A stretch of DNA of 64,000 nucleotides from JADZGC01 sp964613485 (GTDB lineage: Bacteria > Patescibacteriota > Saccharimonadia > CAILAD01 > GCA-016700035): NCBI GenBank assembly GCA_964613485.1, contig CAZTHB010000001.1, positions 1 to 64,000 on the forward strand, read 5' to 3'. The notes under the pieces were generated by a model. The model had not been told where the DNA came from. It saw only the letters and a program-made list of their open reading frames with translations, and searched no databases. Numbering within the stretch: position 1 is the first letter of the stretch; every line of letters starts with the position of its first letter. Shown piece by piece: positions 35,041-43,091 of this stretch. Made by a program: the position numbers and the translations under genes.

Positions 35041-35104
35041 AAGCCCTATTGTACTGGTCAAGCCTTATACCTGCCAAGTAGTAGAGCTATCAGTTTGTTT
35101 TCAA

Positions 35105-36223
35105 CTAATGGATGTAGGTCAGTACATTTGCCGGCCACAAAGACTGACTATAGCGGCCATCCCAGTTTGCGTTGAACTCCGACACCAGCACCTGCTGCCC
35201 ATCTTTGAGCACCGACTCAACGATCATGACATGCCCATATTCACCGCCACCATACACACCGATCGCTCCAACCTCGGGCTGATCGTCAACCCGCATATTA
35301 AATTGTCGGCCCCAATTCGACCAGGTTTTTGCATCTGCTGGCCCCATAAATCCCCAAGAAGGAATTGGTTTTCCGAGGTTCGCACGACGCCATGCCGCGA
35401 AGCTTGTACATTGACGGTAATAAAAGCCCCATGGGTCAACTCCCCAGCTCGGAAATGGCTCGACAGAAGCCCACGGATAGTCAGTGGTAGAAGTATACGT
35501 GCGCCCTGCACTCTGCGCCGCAATTGCTGCTGCCTGCTGAGCGCGCAGGGTATTAAGCTGAGCCTGGTCTGACTTCACCATCTCACGATATTTCTGTTCT
35601 TCTCCACGAGTTGCTTCCAGAAGTTGTGCGAGCTCGCTTTCTTTTTCAGCAATACCTTTCTCTTGCAGCTTCTCGGCGTTTTCCTTGATACGCAAATCAA
35701 TCTCGAGACTATCAAGCTGCTTTTTTGTGCGCTCTATATCATCAAGCGTCTGATTAATCTTCTCACGCAATGAGTTAATATACTGCTGCTTATCTACATA
35801 CTGGCTAAGGTTTTGTGACCCGGCTATCAGCTCAAGCGGCGTAACAGCACCTTGTCGGTACACAACAGCGATATTCTCGCCGAGGAGATCAGTCTGCTTC
35901 TTAAGCTGTCGTTGCACTTCAGACTGACGAGCCTTGTTCTGGCTCACTTGAAGACGTGTCATTTCGAGATTCGCACGAGCCGCAGCGAGGTCGGCGCGTA
36001 CTGCCTCGAGCTTGTTTTGCAGCGTATCGCCCTCAGCCTGCTTCTGCTTGACGAGAGCTTGCTTATCTTGGATCTGCTTGGACAGCGCATCAATGAGCGG
36101 CTGATATTCATCCGCGCTCACGCGCCTATGTCCGACCATCATCAATACACCGAGCAGCATAACGCTCAAAACAGATACGCCTAGAAGATGCTTGAGCCAG
36201 GGATGATGTCGTTTTTGTTTCAT
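35105..36223 (-). CDS. PcsB-like coiled-coil CHAP-domain peptidoglycan hydrolase (copy 1)
   Basis: A 372-residue secreted or anchored protein with an N-terminal membrane segment (about 12-32). A long coiled coil (about 40-240, with VVYRQGAVTPLELIAGSQNL) leads to a CHAP amidase/endopeptidase domain with Cys in YRQCTSFAAW and His in YGHVMIVE. This is the architecture of PcsB, whose coiled coil is activated by FtsEX at division. It follows copy 2 and ftsEX on the same strand. The CHAP domain seems catalytically intact. Confidence 0.9.
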   Translation of the reverse strand: MKQKRHHPWLKHLLGVSVLSVMLLGVLMMVGHRRVSADEYQPLIDALSKQIQDKQALVKQKQAEGDTLQNKLEAVRADLAAARANLEMTRLQVSQNKARQSEVQRQLKKQTDLLGENIAVVYRQGAVTPLELIAGSQNLSQYVDKQQYINSLREKINQTLDDIERTKKQLDSLEIDLRIKENAEKLQEKGIAEKESELAQLLEATRGEEQKYREMVKSDQAQLNTLRAQQAAAIAAQSAGRTYTSTTDYPWASVEPFPSWGVDPWGFYYRQCTSFAAWRRANLGKPIPSWGFMGPADAKTWSNWGRQFNMRVDDQPEVGAIGVYGGGEYGHVMIVESVLKDGQQVLVSEFNANWDGRYSQSLWPANVLTYIH

Positions 36224-36248
36224 GTTTTTGTATGGGCCAATAAATTAC

Positions 36249-37313
36249 CTATCGAATGTAGCGAACGCCCCCAAGTTGACTAAACGGAATGGTGCGAGTG
36301 GAGTACCCGCCACGTGGACTGTAGTTGTACTCGCTAATCGTAATCGACGAACCATTATTGGATTCGACAATCGCAACATGTCCCCACGGTGATTGGTTGC
36401 CGTATGGCCAGGCAACGATATCACCATACTGCGGCGTAAGGCTAGCCGAACCACGATACCACCAGTCGCCAGCGTTACCCCAATACATCGGAGCCCAACG
36501 ACCCATTGCCGCCCGCTTCCACGCTGCATAGCTCACGCACTCGCGGTTGTAGTACCCGTAGTCATCGACAAGGCTGTCTTGAGCTGCCAAGCACCATACA
36601 TTTGGATAGCCACCGCCACACTGGCCACCCGGACGAAAGCTCCCGCCTGCGGCCGTATTACGGGCTATCTCTGCCGCGCGAGCCGCAAAGACCGAATCCA
36701 GCTGCTGCTTATTCTTCGCAATCATCCCCTGGTAAGCAGCTTCCTGCCCCTTCGTCTCAGCTAAGAGCCTAGCTTGTTCTGCTTTCTTCGCACTAATCTG
36801 AGCTAGTTGCCCCTGTTGATTCTCTTTTTGGGCAGACAAATCAGCTTTAGCCTGTTCCAGCTTGACCTTAGTAGCATTGATCGCATCAATGTTGGACTGG
36901 ATCTTCGCCTTGATGTCTTGCAAGTATTGTTGTCTACCCACAAAATCACTCAGGTTCTGACTCGAAGCCAACACCTCAAGCGGTGTGAGATCGCGGTCTT
37001 TATACATGACGCGAAGATTTTCACGCAGGCTATCAGTCTGCTTGGCCAACTCCGTAGTATTTGCCTCGATATCGGCTTGCGTTTTTTGTAACTGAGTCTG
37101 AGTAAGATTAAGCGCGGCTTGAGCAGCAGCGATTTCGGCATTGAGCTGCGTAACTTTGCCCTGCAGCGTAGATGCTTCTGCAGCCTTTTGACTCGCTGCT
37201 GACTGATTTTGCTTTATTTGTGACTGGAGCGCATTGATCTGCTCATCATAATTTATCGCATACGCAACAGACGCATTTCCGACTAATGTAAGTGCAGAAA
37301 CGATAACGAGCAC
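36249..37313 (-). CDS. PcsB-like coiled-coil CHAP-domain peptidoglycan hydrolase (copy 2)
   Basis: A second PcsB-type hydrolase with signal peptide (ending ASVAYA), coiled coil (about 20-220, with VMYKDRDLTPLEVLASSQNL) and CHAP domain: Cys in NRECVSYAAWKRA, His in WGHVAIVE. It is paralogous to copy 1, sharing the ...TPLE(L/V)(I/L)A..QNLS motif. The GTG at 37313 has no ribosome site. A CTG at 37349, in frame and five bases after AAGGAGG, would add 12 residues with a basic n-region and make a better signal peptide, so CTG is the probable real start. ftsX lies upstream. Confidence 0.9.
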   Translation of the reverse strand: MLVIVSALTLVGNASVAYAINYDEQINALQSQIKQNQSAASQKAAEASTLQGKVTQLNAEIAAAQAALNLTQTQLQKTQADIEANTTELAKQTDSLRENLRVMYKDRDLTPLEVLASSQNLSDFVGRQQYLQDIKAKIQSNIDAINATKVKLEQAKADLSAQKENQQGQLAQISAKKAEQARLLAETKGQEAAYQGMIAKNKQQLDSVFAARAAEIARNTAAGGSFRPGGQCGGGYPNVWCLAAQDSLVDDYGYYNRECVSYAAWKRAAMGRWAPMYWGNAGDWWYRGSASLTPQYGDIVAWPYGNQSPWGHVAIVESNNGSSITISEYNYSPRGGYSTRTIPFSQLGGVRYIR

Positions 37314-37411
37314 GCGCTTAACGTGCTTCTCAAGTGTAACTATATTCAGGGTCCCCTCCTTTTGTTTGCGCCAATCCTAAAATGCGCTAATGCCAGTATA
37401 GCTTATTGATC

Positions 37412-38323
37412 TCACAGTTTCAAATGGCGTGAGATGGCGAGGTAGCTCGAGGTTGTGCCGATAAACATGCCAAGTGCATACATACCGGTAATCACGAGAT
37501 TATACCGAGCCGAAACAAAATCAATCACATCCGTTGTGCTGAAATAATTCACAAACAGCGGCTTAGCGAAGTTAAGAGACGGAATGGCAATTGCGATCGC
37601 GATGGTCGCACCAATAATCCCATATACCGCTCCCTCGACAAGAAATGGACCCCGGATATACCACTTAGTAGCGCCGACCAGCTTCATGATGTCGATCTCT
37701 TCGCGGCGTGTGAAAATCGCCATGCGGATAGTGTTAAAGATAATAAGTAACGACACGATCAAAAACGCAACTGAGATGATCGTACCGATACGACTCACCC
37801 CTTGCGAGATTTTATTTATATTCTCGACTACCTGTTTACGGACATTATTATCCTGCAGACTGGTCTGAGTGATGGCGCTTGCCTCAGGCAAGGTACGGAT
37901 CTTCGCGTCAAGCGTAGCAAGATCATCGAGAGAAGTTGTTTTGACCTCGATGGAAGCAGGTAGCGGATTGCCAATTTCTTCGGCCGTCCGCGCTAACTGC
38001 TCCCCATCCTTACTACTCTCACGTAGGCGCTCGAGTGCATCAGCCTTAGAGATATAAGTGACATTTTTGACATTCTCAAGCCCCTTAATTTCCTCTTGAA
38101 GCTTTGTCACGTCTTCCTGCGAAGCCTTCTCGCTTAAGAATACCGTCAGATCAATTTTGTCACGAATAACTGCCAGCTGGTTTTGTAAGAAAAGCGCTGA
38201 AAACGAGAATACTGACACGATCACGAGGGTAATAACCATAATCGCAGTGGCCGCGATCGACAACCAAGCATTACGAAACAGGTTCTTAAACCCGGACTTG
38301 ATGATGCGCAAGAAAGTAATCAT
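37412..38323 (-). CDS. ftsX: Cell division protein FtsX
   Basis: A 303-residue permease-like partner of FtsE. A membrane helix (about 20-45), an extracellular domain (about 50-170), and three C-terminal helices give the four-helix FtsX layout. The extracellular domain contacts PcsB-type hydrolases and passes on the ATP-driven signal from FtsE. Its start overlaps the end of ftsE. The two CHAP hydrolases that it probably controls are immediately downstream. Confidence 0.94.
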   Translation of the reverse strand: MITFLRIIKSGFKNLFRNAWLSIAATAIMVITLVIVSVFSFSALFLQNQLAVIRDKIDLTVFLSEKASQEDVTKLQEEIKGLENVKNVTYISKADALERLRESSKDGEQLARTAEEIGNPLPASIEVKTTSLDDLATLDAKIRTLPEASAITQTSLQDNNVRKQVVENINKISQGVSRIGTIISVAFLIVSLLIIFNTIRMAIFTRREEIDIMKLVGATKWYIRGPFLVEGAVYGIIGATIAIAIAIPSLNFAKPLFVNYFSTTDVIDFVSARYNLVITGMYALGMFIGTTSSYLAISRHLKL

Positions 38324-39012
38324 TAGAGTATATACCTTCCGACTTTTTCGTCTTTCACAATCCGTCCTCGCTGAATAGTAATCACGCGACGCTTCAAGGC
38401 ATTCACAATCTCTTTGTTGTGCGTCGTAAGCAATACAGTCGTACCAAACTTATTGATCTTCAAGAGCAGCTCGATAATATCCCATGAGTTCTTGGGGTCG
38501 AGATTACCGGTTGGCTCATCGGCAATCAGGATCTTTGGATTGCGCACCAAAGCCCGCGCGATCGCCACACGCTGCTTCTCTCCACCCGATATCTCGCCTG
38601 GATAATTACTCGCCTTCTCAGCCAGCCCTACTAACTGCAAGATTTTCGGGACAGCACGACGTATCTCGCTCGTACGCACCCCACTCACTTCAAGCGCAAA
38701 GGCAACATTCTCATATACAGTGAGATTTGGTAGTAGCTTGAAGTCCTGGAAGACCACCCCAATGCGGCGACGCAAATGAGGGATATTTTTCTTCGTGATC
38801 GTATCGTAGTCGATCGAGCCCACGATGATCTTTCCACTTGTCGGGTCTTCTTCTTTAATAAGTAAACGAATGAGTGTGGACTTACCTGCTCCAGATGAAC
38901 CCACTACCGTCACAAATTCTTTTGGTTGAATATGCAAACTAACGCCGCTCAAGGCGACGGTCTTGTTTGGATACATAACTGTAACACGGTCTAGCAAAAT
39001 CACTGCAGTCAT
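38323..39012 (-). CDS. ftsE: Cell division ATP-binding protein FtsE
   Basis: The 229-residue ABC ATPase has Walker A GSSGAGKST, Q-loop VFQDFK, signature ISGGEKQRV, Walker B ILIADEP and the switch His in LLTTHNKE. With FtsX it forms a complex that couples ATP hydrolysis to septal wall cleavage rather than to transport. It is transcribed divergently from murA; their overlapping -10 elements at 39051-39059 form a symmetrical promoter. Confidence 0.95.
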   Translation of the reverse strand: MTAVILLDRVTVMYPNKTVALSGVSLHIQPKEFVTVVGSSGAGKSTLIRLLIKEEDPTSGKIIVGSIDYDTITKKNIPHLRRRIGVVFQDFKLLPNLTVYENVAFALEVSGVRTSEIRRAVPKILQLVGLAEKASNYPGEISGGEKQRVAIARALVRNPKILIADEPTGNLDPKNSWDIIELLLKINKFGTTVLLTTHNKEIVNALKRRVITIQRGRIVKDEKVGRYIL

Positions 39013-39050
39013 TTTACCACAGCCAACTCACTGCGTGGGGTCGAATTTGC

Positions 39051-39059
39051 TATAGTATA
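39051..39059. promoter_or_regulatory. Overlapping divergent -10 elements between ftsE and murA
   Basis: On the plus strand TATAGT (39051-39056, preceded by TGC) lies nine bases before murA. On the minus strand TATACT (39054-39059) serves ftsE. The shared TATAGTATA makes the two -10 boxes overlap, so RNA polymerase can start in only one direction at a time. Confidence 0.6.
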
Positions 39060-39065
39060 AGCACT

Positions 39066-40316
39066 ATGGCACAACTCATCATCACTGGCCCTACTCCTCT
39101 CCATGGCGAATGGCATACTGCTGGGTCAAAGAACGCCGTCCTGCCAATGCTTGCGGCAACGCTCCTAAGCAGTGAACCGGTGACGCTCCACAATGTACCG
39201 GATCTGAGTGATGTAGAAGTTATGTGTGAGATTCTCGAGAGTCTCGGCGCGCAGATCACCCGCACAGACCACGCAATACGGGTTGATCCTAGTCACATTC
39301 GAGCTGGCAGCATTCCGCAAGATCTGACAGCTAAGATGCGAGCCTCTGTCCTGGTATTAGGCGCTGCAGTTGCGCGTACTGGCGACATCGCCATTGCTCA
39401 GCCTGGAGGAGACATCATTGGTGCACGACCAATCGCCAGCCATCTTAAGGCGTTTGAAGAGCTCGGCTACACCGTCTCGATAGATAACATTAGTACTCGT
39501 GTCAGCGGCATCAATCGCGGCGGGCGCGTCATCCTTGGTGAGCTGACCGTAACTGGTACAGAGAATGCGATTATGGCTGCCTGTCTCGGCTCGCACACCA
39601 CCGAGCTTCGAATGGTAGCGGTAGAGCCACATGTCGTCGACTTCTGCCACATGCTGGCTCACCTCGGTGCGAGGATTGAAGGCATTGGCACTCACAATCT
39701 CATTATTCATGCAGTAGACACACTTCATGGCGGTGAATGGCGCGTACCAGCTGACCAACTCGAATCAGGCACTATGGCAATCGCAGCTGCAGCAAGCCGC
39801 GGAGAGCTGGTTGTACATGATTTTATTATCAACGAACACGATGCACTGCTGACTATCTTTGACGCAATAGGAGTACGCTACCAGCTTATAGACGCCAAGA
39901 CAATTCACATACTCGCCGGAGGCCCATACCGAGCGATTAATGTTCGCACCCAGCCCTACCCAAACTTCCCCTCTGACCTCCAAACACCCTTGGCTGTCTT
40001 ACTGACCCAATGTGAAGGCACATCTGAGATATTTGAGACCCTATATGAAGGACGTCTGCAGTATCTATTTGAATTGCAGCGCATGGGCGCTTCTGTTGCA
40101 ATCCGCGATGCCCATACCGGCATGATTACAGGACCAACGCCGTTGGTTGGGACTGAACTAGTAAGCTACGACATTCGAGCTGGAGCTACTATGCTGATTG
40201 CTGGCATGATCGCCCACGGCACAACCACGCTCGATCGCATCGAGCACATTGACCGCGGCTACGAACACATCGATACCCGGCTAAATGCAGTCGGCGCACG
40301 CCTTCAACGAATATAG
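39066..40316 (+). CDS. murA: UDP-N-acetylglucosamine 1-carboxyvinyltransferase
   Basis: First committed step of peptidoglycan synthesis: enolpyruvyl transfer from PEP to UDP-GlcNAc. The 416-residue sequence has Lys22 (GSKNAVLP) and the active-site loop PGGDIIGARP. In most bacteria that loop reads PGGCxIGARP; here Asp116 replaces the Cys that fosfomycin alkylates, as in Mycobacterium and Chlamydia. Enzyme activity is kept in those cases, and fosfomycin resistance follows. The mRNA is probably leaderless, with TATAGT nine bases before the ATG. It ends directly against the convergent prfB. Confidence 0.95.
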   Translation: MAQLIITGPTPLHGEWHTAGSKNAVLPMLAATLLSSEPVTLHNVPDLSDVEVMCEILESLGAQITRTDHAIRVDPSHIRAGSIPQDLTAKMRASVLVLGAAVARTGDIAIAQPGGDIIGARPIASHLKAFEELGYTVSIDNISTRVSGINRGGRVILGELTVTGTENAIMAACLGSHTTELRMVAVEPHVVDFCHMLAHLGARIEGIGTHNLIIHAVDTLHGGEWRVPADQLESGTMAIAAAASRGELVVHDFIINEHDALLTIFDAIGVRYQLIDAKTIHILAGGPYRAINVRTQPYPNFPSDLQTPLAVLLTQCEGTSEIFETLYEGRLQYLFELQRMGASVAIRDAHTGMITGPTPLVGTELVSYDIRAGATMLIAGMIAHGTTTLDRIEHIDRGYEHIDTRLNAVGARLQRI

Positions 40317-41414
40317 CTAGTCTGTCGTGCCGATCTGTTTCGTGAGATACGCTTCGATAAACGGCTCAATCCCACCCGACAGGACGCCGTCAGTATCGCT
40401 TGTCTCGTAATCTGTGCGATGATCTTTGACTTTTTGATATGGATGCAATACGTACGAGCGAATCTGCTGACCCCAGTCGGCCGAGGTGAGTTTACCGCGC
40501 AGCTCAGAAATTGACTCAAGATGCTGCTCACGGGCAAGATTTGCCAGGCGAGCTGCAAGAATACTCATGGCTTTAGTTTTATTCTTCAGTTGTGAGCGCT
40601 CATTTTGAATGCTTACAACAATACCAGTTGGAAGGTGTGTGATACGCACGGCTGAATCTGTCGTATTCACACTCTGACCACCATGCCCACCAGCACGAAA
40701 GACATCGATACGGAGGTCTTTTTCGTCAAGTTCGACCTCCTCCATCGGAATCTCAGGTACGACATCGACCAGTGCGAAGCTTGTTTGACGTAGATTATCG
40801 CTATTGAAAGGGCTGAGACGCACTAAGCGATGCACGCCTTTCTCACTCTTAAGCTTACCGTAAGCGAATGGCCCACTAATCTCTAGTGTAGCGGACTTAA
40901 TACCAGCTTCTTCGCCTCGAGAGATGTCAATCAATACCGCGTTCAAATCAAGCTTCTCGGCCGCCCGTGTATACATCGTCAGAAGCATCTCTGCCCAATC
41001 CTGAGCATCGGTGCCACCCACGCCAGCTGAGATCTGAATAATCGCCGGCGACTTATCGTATGGTCCGGATAACTTCACCGTCAGCATCATATTCCGAACA
41101 GACTCGGCCATACTATCTGTCGTTTCGCGAAACGCCTTCATGAGTGATTCTTCGTTCGGATCAGACATTTGGGCGAGTTCTAGGTTTGTCTTAATCGACT
41201 CCTCAATCACATCCCAGCTTTCGATAAACTTACGCAATAAGGCCGCCTCTCGACTCACCCGCTGTGCCTCTCCCTGGTCAGACCAAAAACCAGGCGCATT
41301 CATACGCGCCTCAAGCTCTTCAAGTACTTTTTGTTCAGACTGCAAATGAAGCTGCTCTTTTGCAGCCTGCACTTCTTCGAGAAGGTTTGTCAATTGGTCA
41401 ATGATTGGTTTCAT
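40317..41414 (-). CDS. prfB: Peptide chain release factor 2
   Basis: RF2 ends translation at UAA and UGA. The 365-residue protein has the SPF anticodon-like tripeptide (RLSPFNS) and the GGQ hydrolysis motif (GGHGGQS). The frame is open throughout, so the programmed +1 frameshift found in many prfB genes is absent. Its presence shows that UGA is a stop in this organism, unlike in the Gracilibacteria and Absconditabacteria. A TATACT/TATAAT cluster at about 41447-41455 is the likely promoter. Confidence 0.96.
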   Translation of the reverse strand: MKPIIDQLTNLLEEVQAAKEQLHLQSEQKVLEELEARMNAPGFWSDQGEAQRVSREAALLRKFIESWDVIEESIKTNLELAQMSDPNEESLMKAFRETTDSMAESVRNMMLTVKLSGPYDKSPAIIQISAGVGGTDAQDWAEMLLTMYTRAAEKLDLNAVLIDISRGEEAGIKSATLEISGPFAYGKLKSEKGVHRLVRLSPFNSDNLRQTSFALVDVVPEIPMEEVELDEKDLRIDVFRAGGHGGQSVNTTDSAVRITHLPTGIVVSIQNERSQLKNKTKAMSILAARLANLAREQHLESISELRGKLTSADWGQQIRSYVLHPYQKVKDHRTDYETSDTDGVLSGGIEPFIEAYLTKQIGTTD

Positions 41415-41470
41415 AACGATATGTTTCGAATACGTTTATTTACAATAGATTATAGTATACCCCATATACC

Positions 41471-41506
41471 AAAAAAGCCGCCGAGCAAATGCTCATACGG
41501 CCTTTC
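41471..41506 (-). terminator. Terminator of the LPETG surface protein gene
   Basis: On the minus strand an interrupted stem pairs GGCCGTATGAGC with GCTCGGCGGC around ATTT and is followed by TTTTTT (41471-41476). It is placed about 40 bases past the stop of the LPETG gene. Confidence 0.75.
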
Positions 41507-41545
41507 TGTTGCACACCTCGTCTAGAGGCGATGGTTTTCACCAGC

Positions 41546-42745
41546 TTATTGGTTGCGAAGTGCGCTTGTCAGAGCCTTGCGGCTACGACGGTAGAAGTAA
41601 CCTGCATAGGTCAACCCGGTTGTACCGAGAAGACCAGCTGCAGCCCCTTCAAGACCAGTCTCCGGCAGGCTTGTACCTGTTCCGCCAGTAGTTGGCGTAG
41701 TAGGAGTTACTGTTGGAGTAGGATTACAGCGGCTATCGCCTACTGGAATACCTGGCTTACATTCCTGTGGTCCTGCGACCGTTACCTTGGTGTGAGCTTC
41801 AGCAAACTTCATTTGTTCGCCAACCTTTACACCTGCAACGTTCTTCAGGTCGTAATTACCTGGCTTAAGCTTAGAATCAATCTTAGCCTGATACAGTACG
41901 TACCCTACAGCACCTGGAGCATAATCGCCGATATTGATACCGCCCTTAGTGAGGCCATCAGAGACAGCCACAGCATCAGGATGGTTACCATTGGCAAGCT
42001 TGGTGCTTCCCTGAACGTAAGTTACGTTTGCAGGAAGCGTATCTGCAATCTGAACGTTCTTCAAGACAGTGTTACCACCGTTTTGGAACTTGATGCGATA
42101 CTCAAGCGTATCACCAGACTTAGCAGTGTTCTCGGTAACCCAGTCTTTTTGACCAAGTACGCGGACTTGCTTCGAAATACCAACAATGTCGGTCTTCACA
42201 CGAAGCTTAACAGTGATTGTAGCTTCGAAGTTAAAGCAAGGCTTTGCGTTCTCGAGGACAACTCCACCATTCAAGAGCGCTTGCTCCTGAGCTGGGGTGA
42301 GGCCTTCAGTTACCCAGTTTGGCTGCTCGTTGGTGCCTTTGTTGTGACGCCACATAGCGGTACCAGGAACCATTTCGAGATAGCTGTTGTCTGGAGCGAG
42401 ATTGACGGTAGCATTGGTGTTTACAGTGTTACCATTGTCGGCACTAATCGTGCCGTTGATTTTTTGAATTTTGCCAGCAGCAGTTGGAAGCTGCAATTTG
42501 GCCTTGAGGTTTTGAGCGACTTTTCCGCTGTCAGCATTCTCCATGTTGTGATACCACAACTGAACCTGGACAGTTTCATCAGTCTTTGCATTGGTGCTTG
42601 CATTGTACATTTGTTCACCGGCCGAAGCGTTTGCAACACCGAGACGTGATTCGAGACGAACCGTGTCAGTAGCATGCGCAGCAAGCGGGGTGAGTACGAG
42701 ACCAGCAGCCAGAACTACATTACGTAGCTTAGTAAGCAGTGTCAT
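41546..42745 (-). CDS. LPETG-anchored surface protein with DUF11-like domain
   Basis: A 399-residue sortase substrate. It has a signal peptide (about 1-25, LAAGLVLTPLAAHA), two beta-rich regions and a DUF11-type repeat (about 215-310, KSGDTLEYRIKFQNGGNTVLKNV). A Thr/Pro linker, LPETG (about 362-366), a membrane helix and a basic tail (RRSRK) follow. AAAGGAG lies six to seven bases before the ATG. A TTGACA-17-TAATAT promoter, a 5' hairpin and a good terminator suggest a strongly expressed single gene. It may be a main surface protein of the cell. The sortase at 24558 is the expected enzyme. Confidence 0.88.
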   Translation of the reverse strand: MTLLTKLRNVVLAAGLVLTPLAAHATDTVRLESRLGVANASAGEQMYNASTNAKTDETVQVQLWYHNMENADSGKVAQNLKAKLQLPTAAGKIQKINGTISADNGNTVNTNATVNLAPDNSYLEMVPGTAMWRHNKGTNEQPNWVTEGLTPAQEQALLNGGVVLENAKPCFNFEATITVKLRVKTDIVGISKQVRVLGQKDWVTENTAKSGDTLEYRIKFQNGGNTVLKNVQIADTLPANVTYVQGSTKLANGNHPDAVAVSDGLTKGGINIGDYAPGAVGYVLYQAKIDSKLKPGNYDLKNVAGVKVGEQMKFAEAHTKVTVAGPQECKPGIPVGDSRCNPTPTVTPTTPTTGGTGTSLPETGLEGAAAGLLGTTGLTYAGYFYRRSRKALTSALRNQ

Positions 42746-42865
42746 GTATGACTCCTTTCTTTCGAGACCCTTCTGAAAAGAAGGAAGCTCGGAAAGTGCT
42801 TATGTTATGTAATATGATTGCTTTGCCGTCAATCGGTAATATTCGACGTATGCACTTCTATTAAG

Positions 42866-42900
42866 CTTGTGAAAGGTCGCTCCACCAGATGGTGTATGAC
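42866..42900 (-). promoter_or_regulatory. 5' hairpin in the leader of the LPETG gene
   Basis: On the minus strand GGTC...GACC encloses CACCA/TGGTG, forming a compact hairpin a few bases after the predicted transcription start. The other sortase-substrate gene in the window (7671) has the same arrangement. Confidence 0.5.
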
Positions 42901-42906
42901 CTGTAG

Positions 42907-42935
42907 ATATTATCATACTTAAGCATTTTTGTCAA
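42907..42935 (-). promoter_or_regulatory. Promoter of the LPETG gene
   Basis: TTGACA (42930-42935) and TAATAT (42907-42912) on the minus strand are exactly 17 bp apart. Both hexamers are identical to those of the LPVTG micro-protein promoter. The leader of about 155 bases runs to the start at 42745. Confidence 0.85.
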
Positions 42936-43004
42936 TATATTTTGTCTCGTTTTTAAGTGGGTGTGGCAGCTCAGGATATCTTGATGCTGCGCACAATCTG
43001 TAAA

Positions 43005-43044
43005 TAAAAAAGAATGGGGGCCGAGCGCTTGCGCGCTCGGCCCC
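43005..43044 (-). terminator. Very strong terminator after the Pro-rich gene
   Basis: A perfect 12-bp GC-rich stem (43017-43028 with 43033-43044) is capped by a GCAA tetraloop on the minus strand and followed by a T-rich tract. The 42746-43091 gap holds this, the promoter and leader of the LPETG gene, and nothing else that I can see. Confidence 0.9.
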
Positions 43045-43091
43045 GGGTTTGAACCTGAACATACAGCCGAGTCGGAAGGGTCTTCCCCTAC

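Noticed and set aside
35105..37313. Duplication of the CHAP hydrolases as an assembly artefact
   Set aside because: The two copies share architecture and short motifs but differ throughout in sequence, so they are old paralogues.
41489..42649. Long open frame (386 codons) on the plus strand opposite the LPETG gene
   Set aside because: It lies wholly antisense to a clear surface-protein gene with signal peptide, LPETG and ribosome site; the translated sequence is Cys/Ser/Leu-rich shadow composition.
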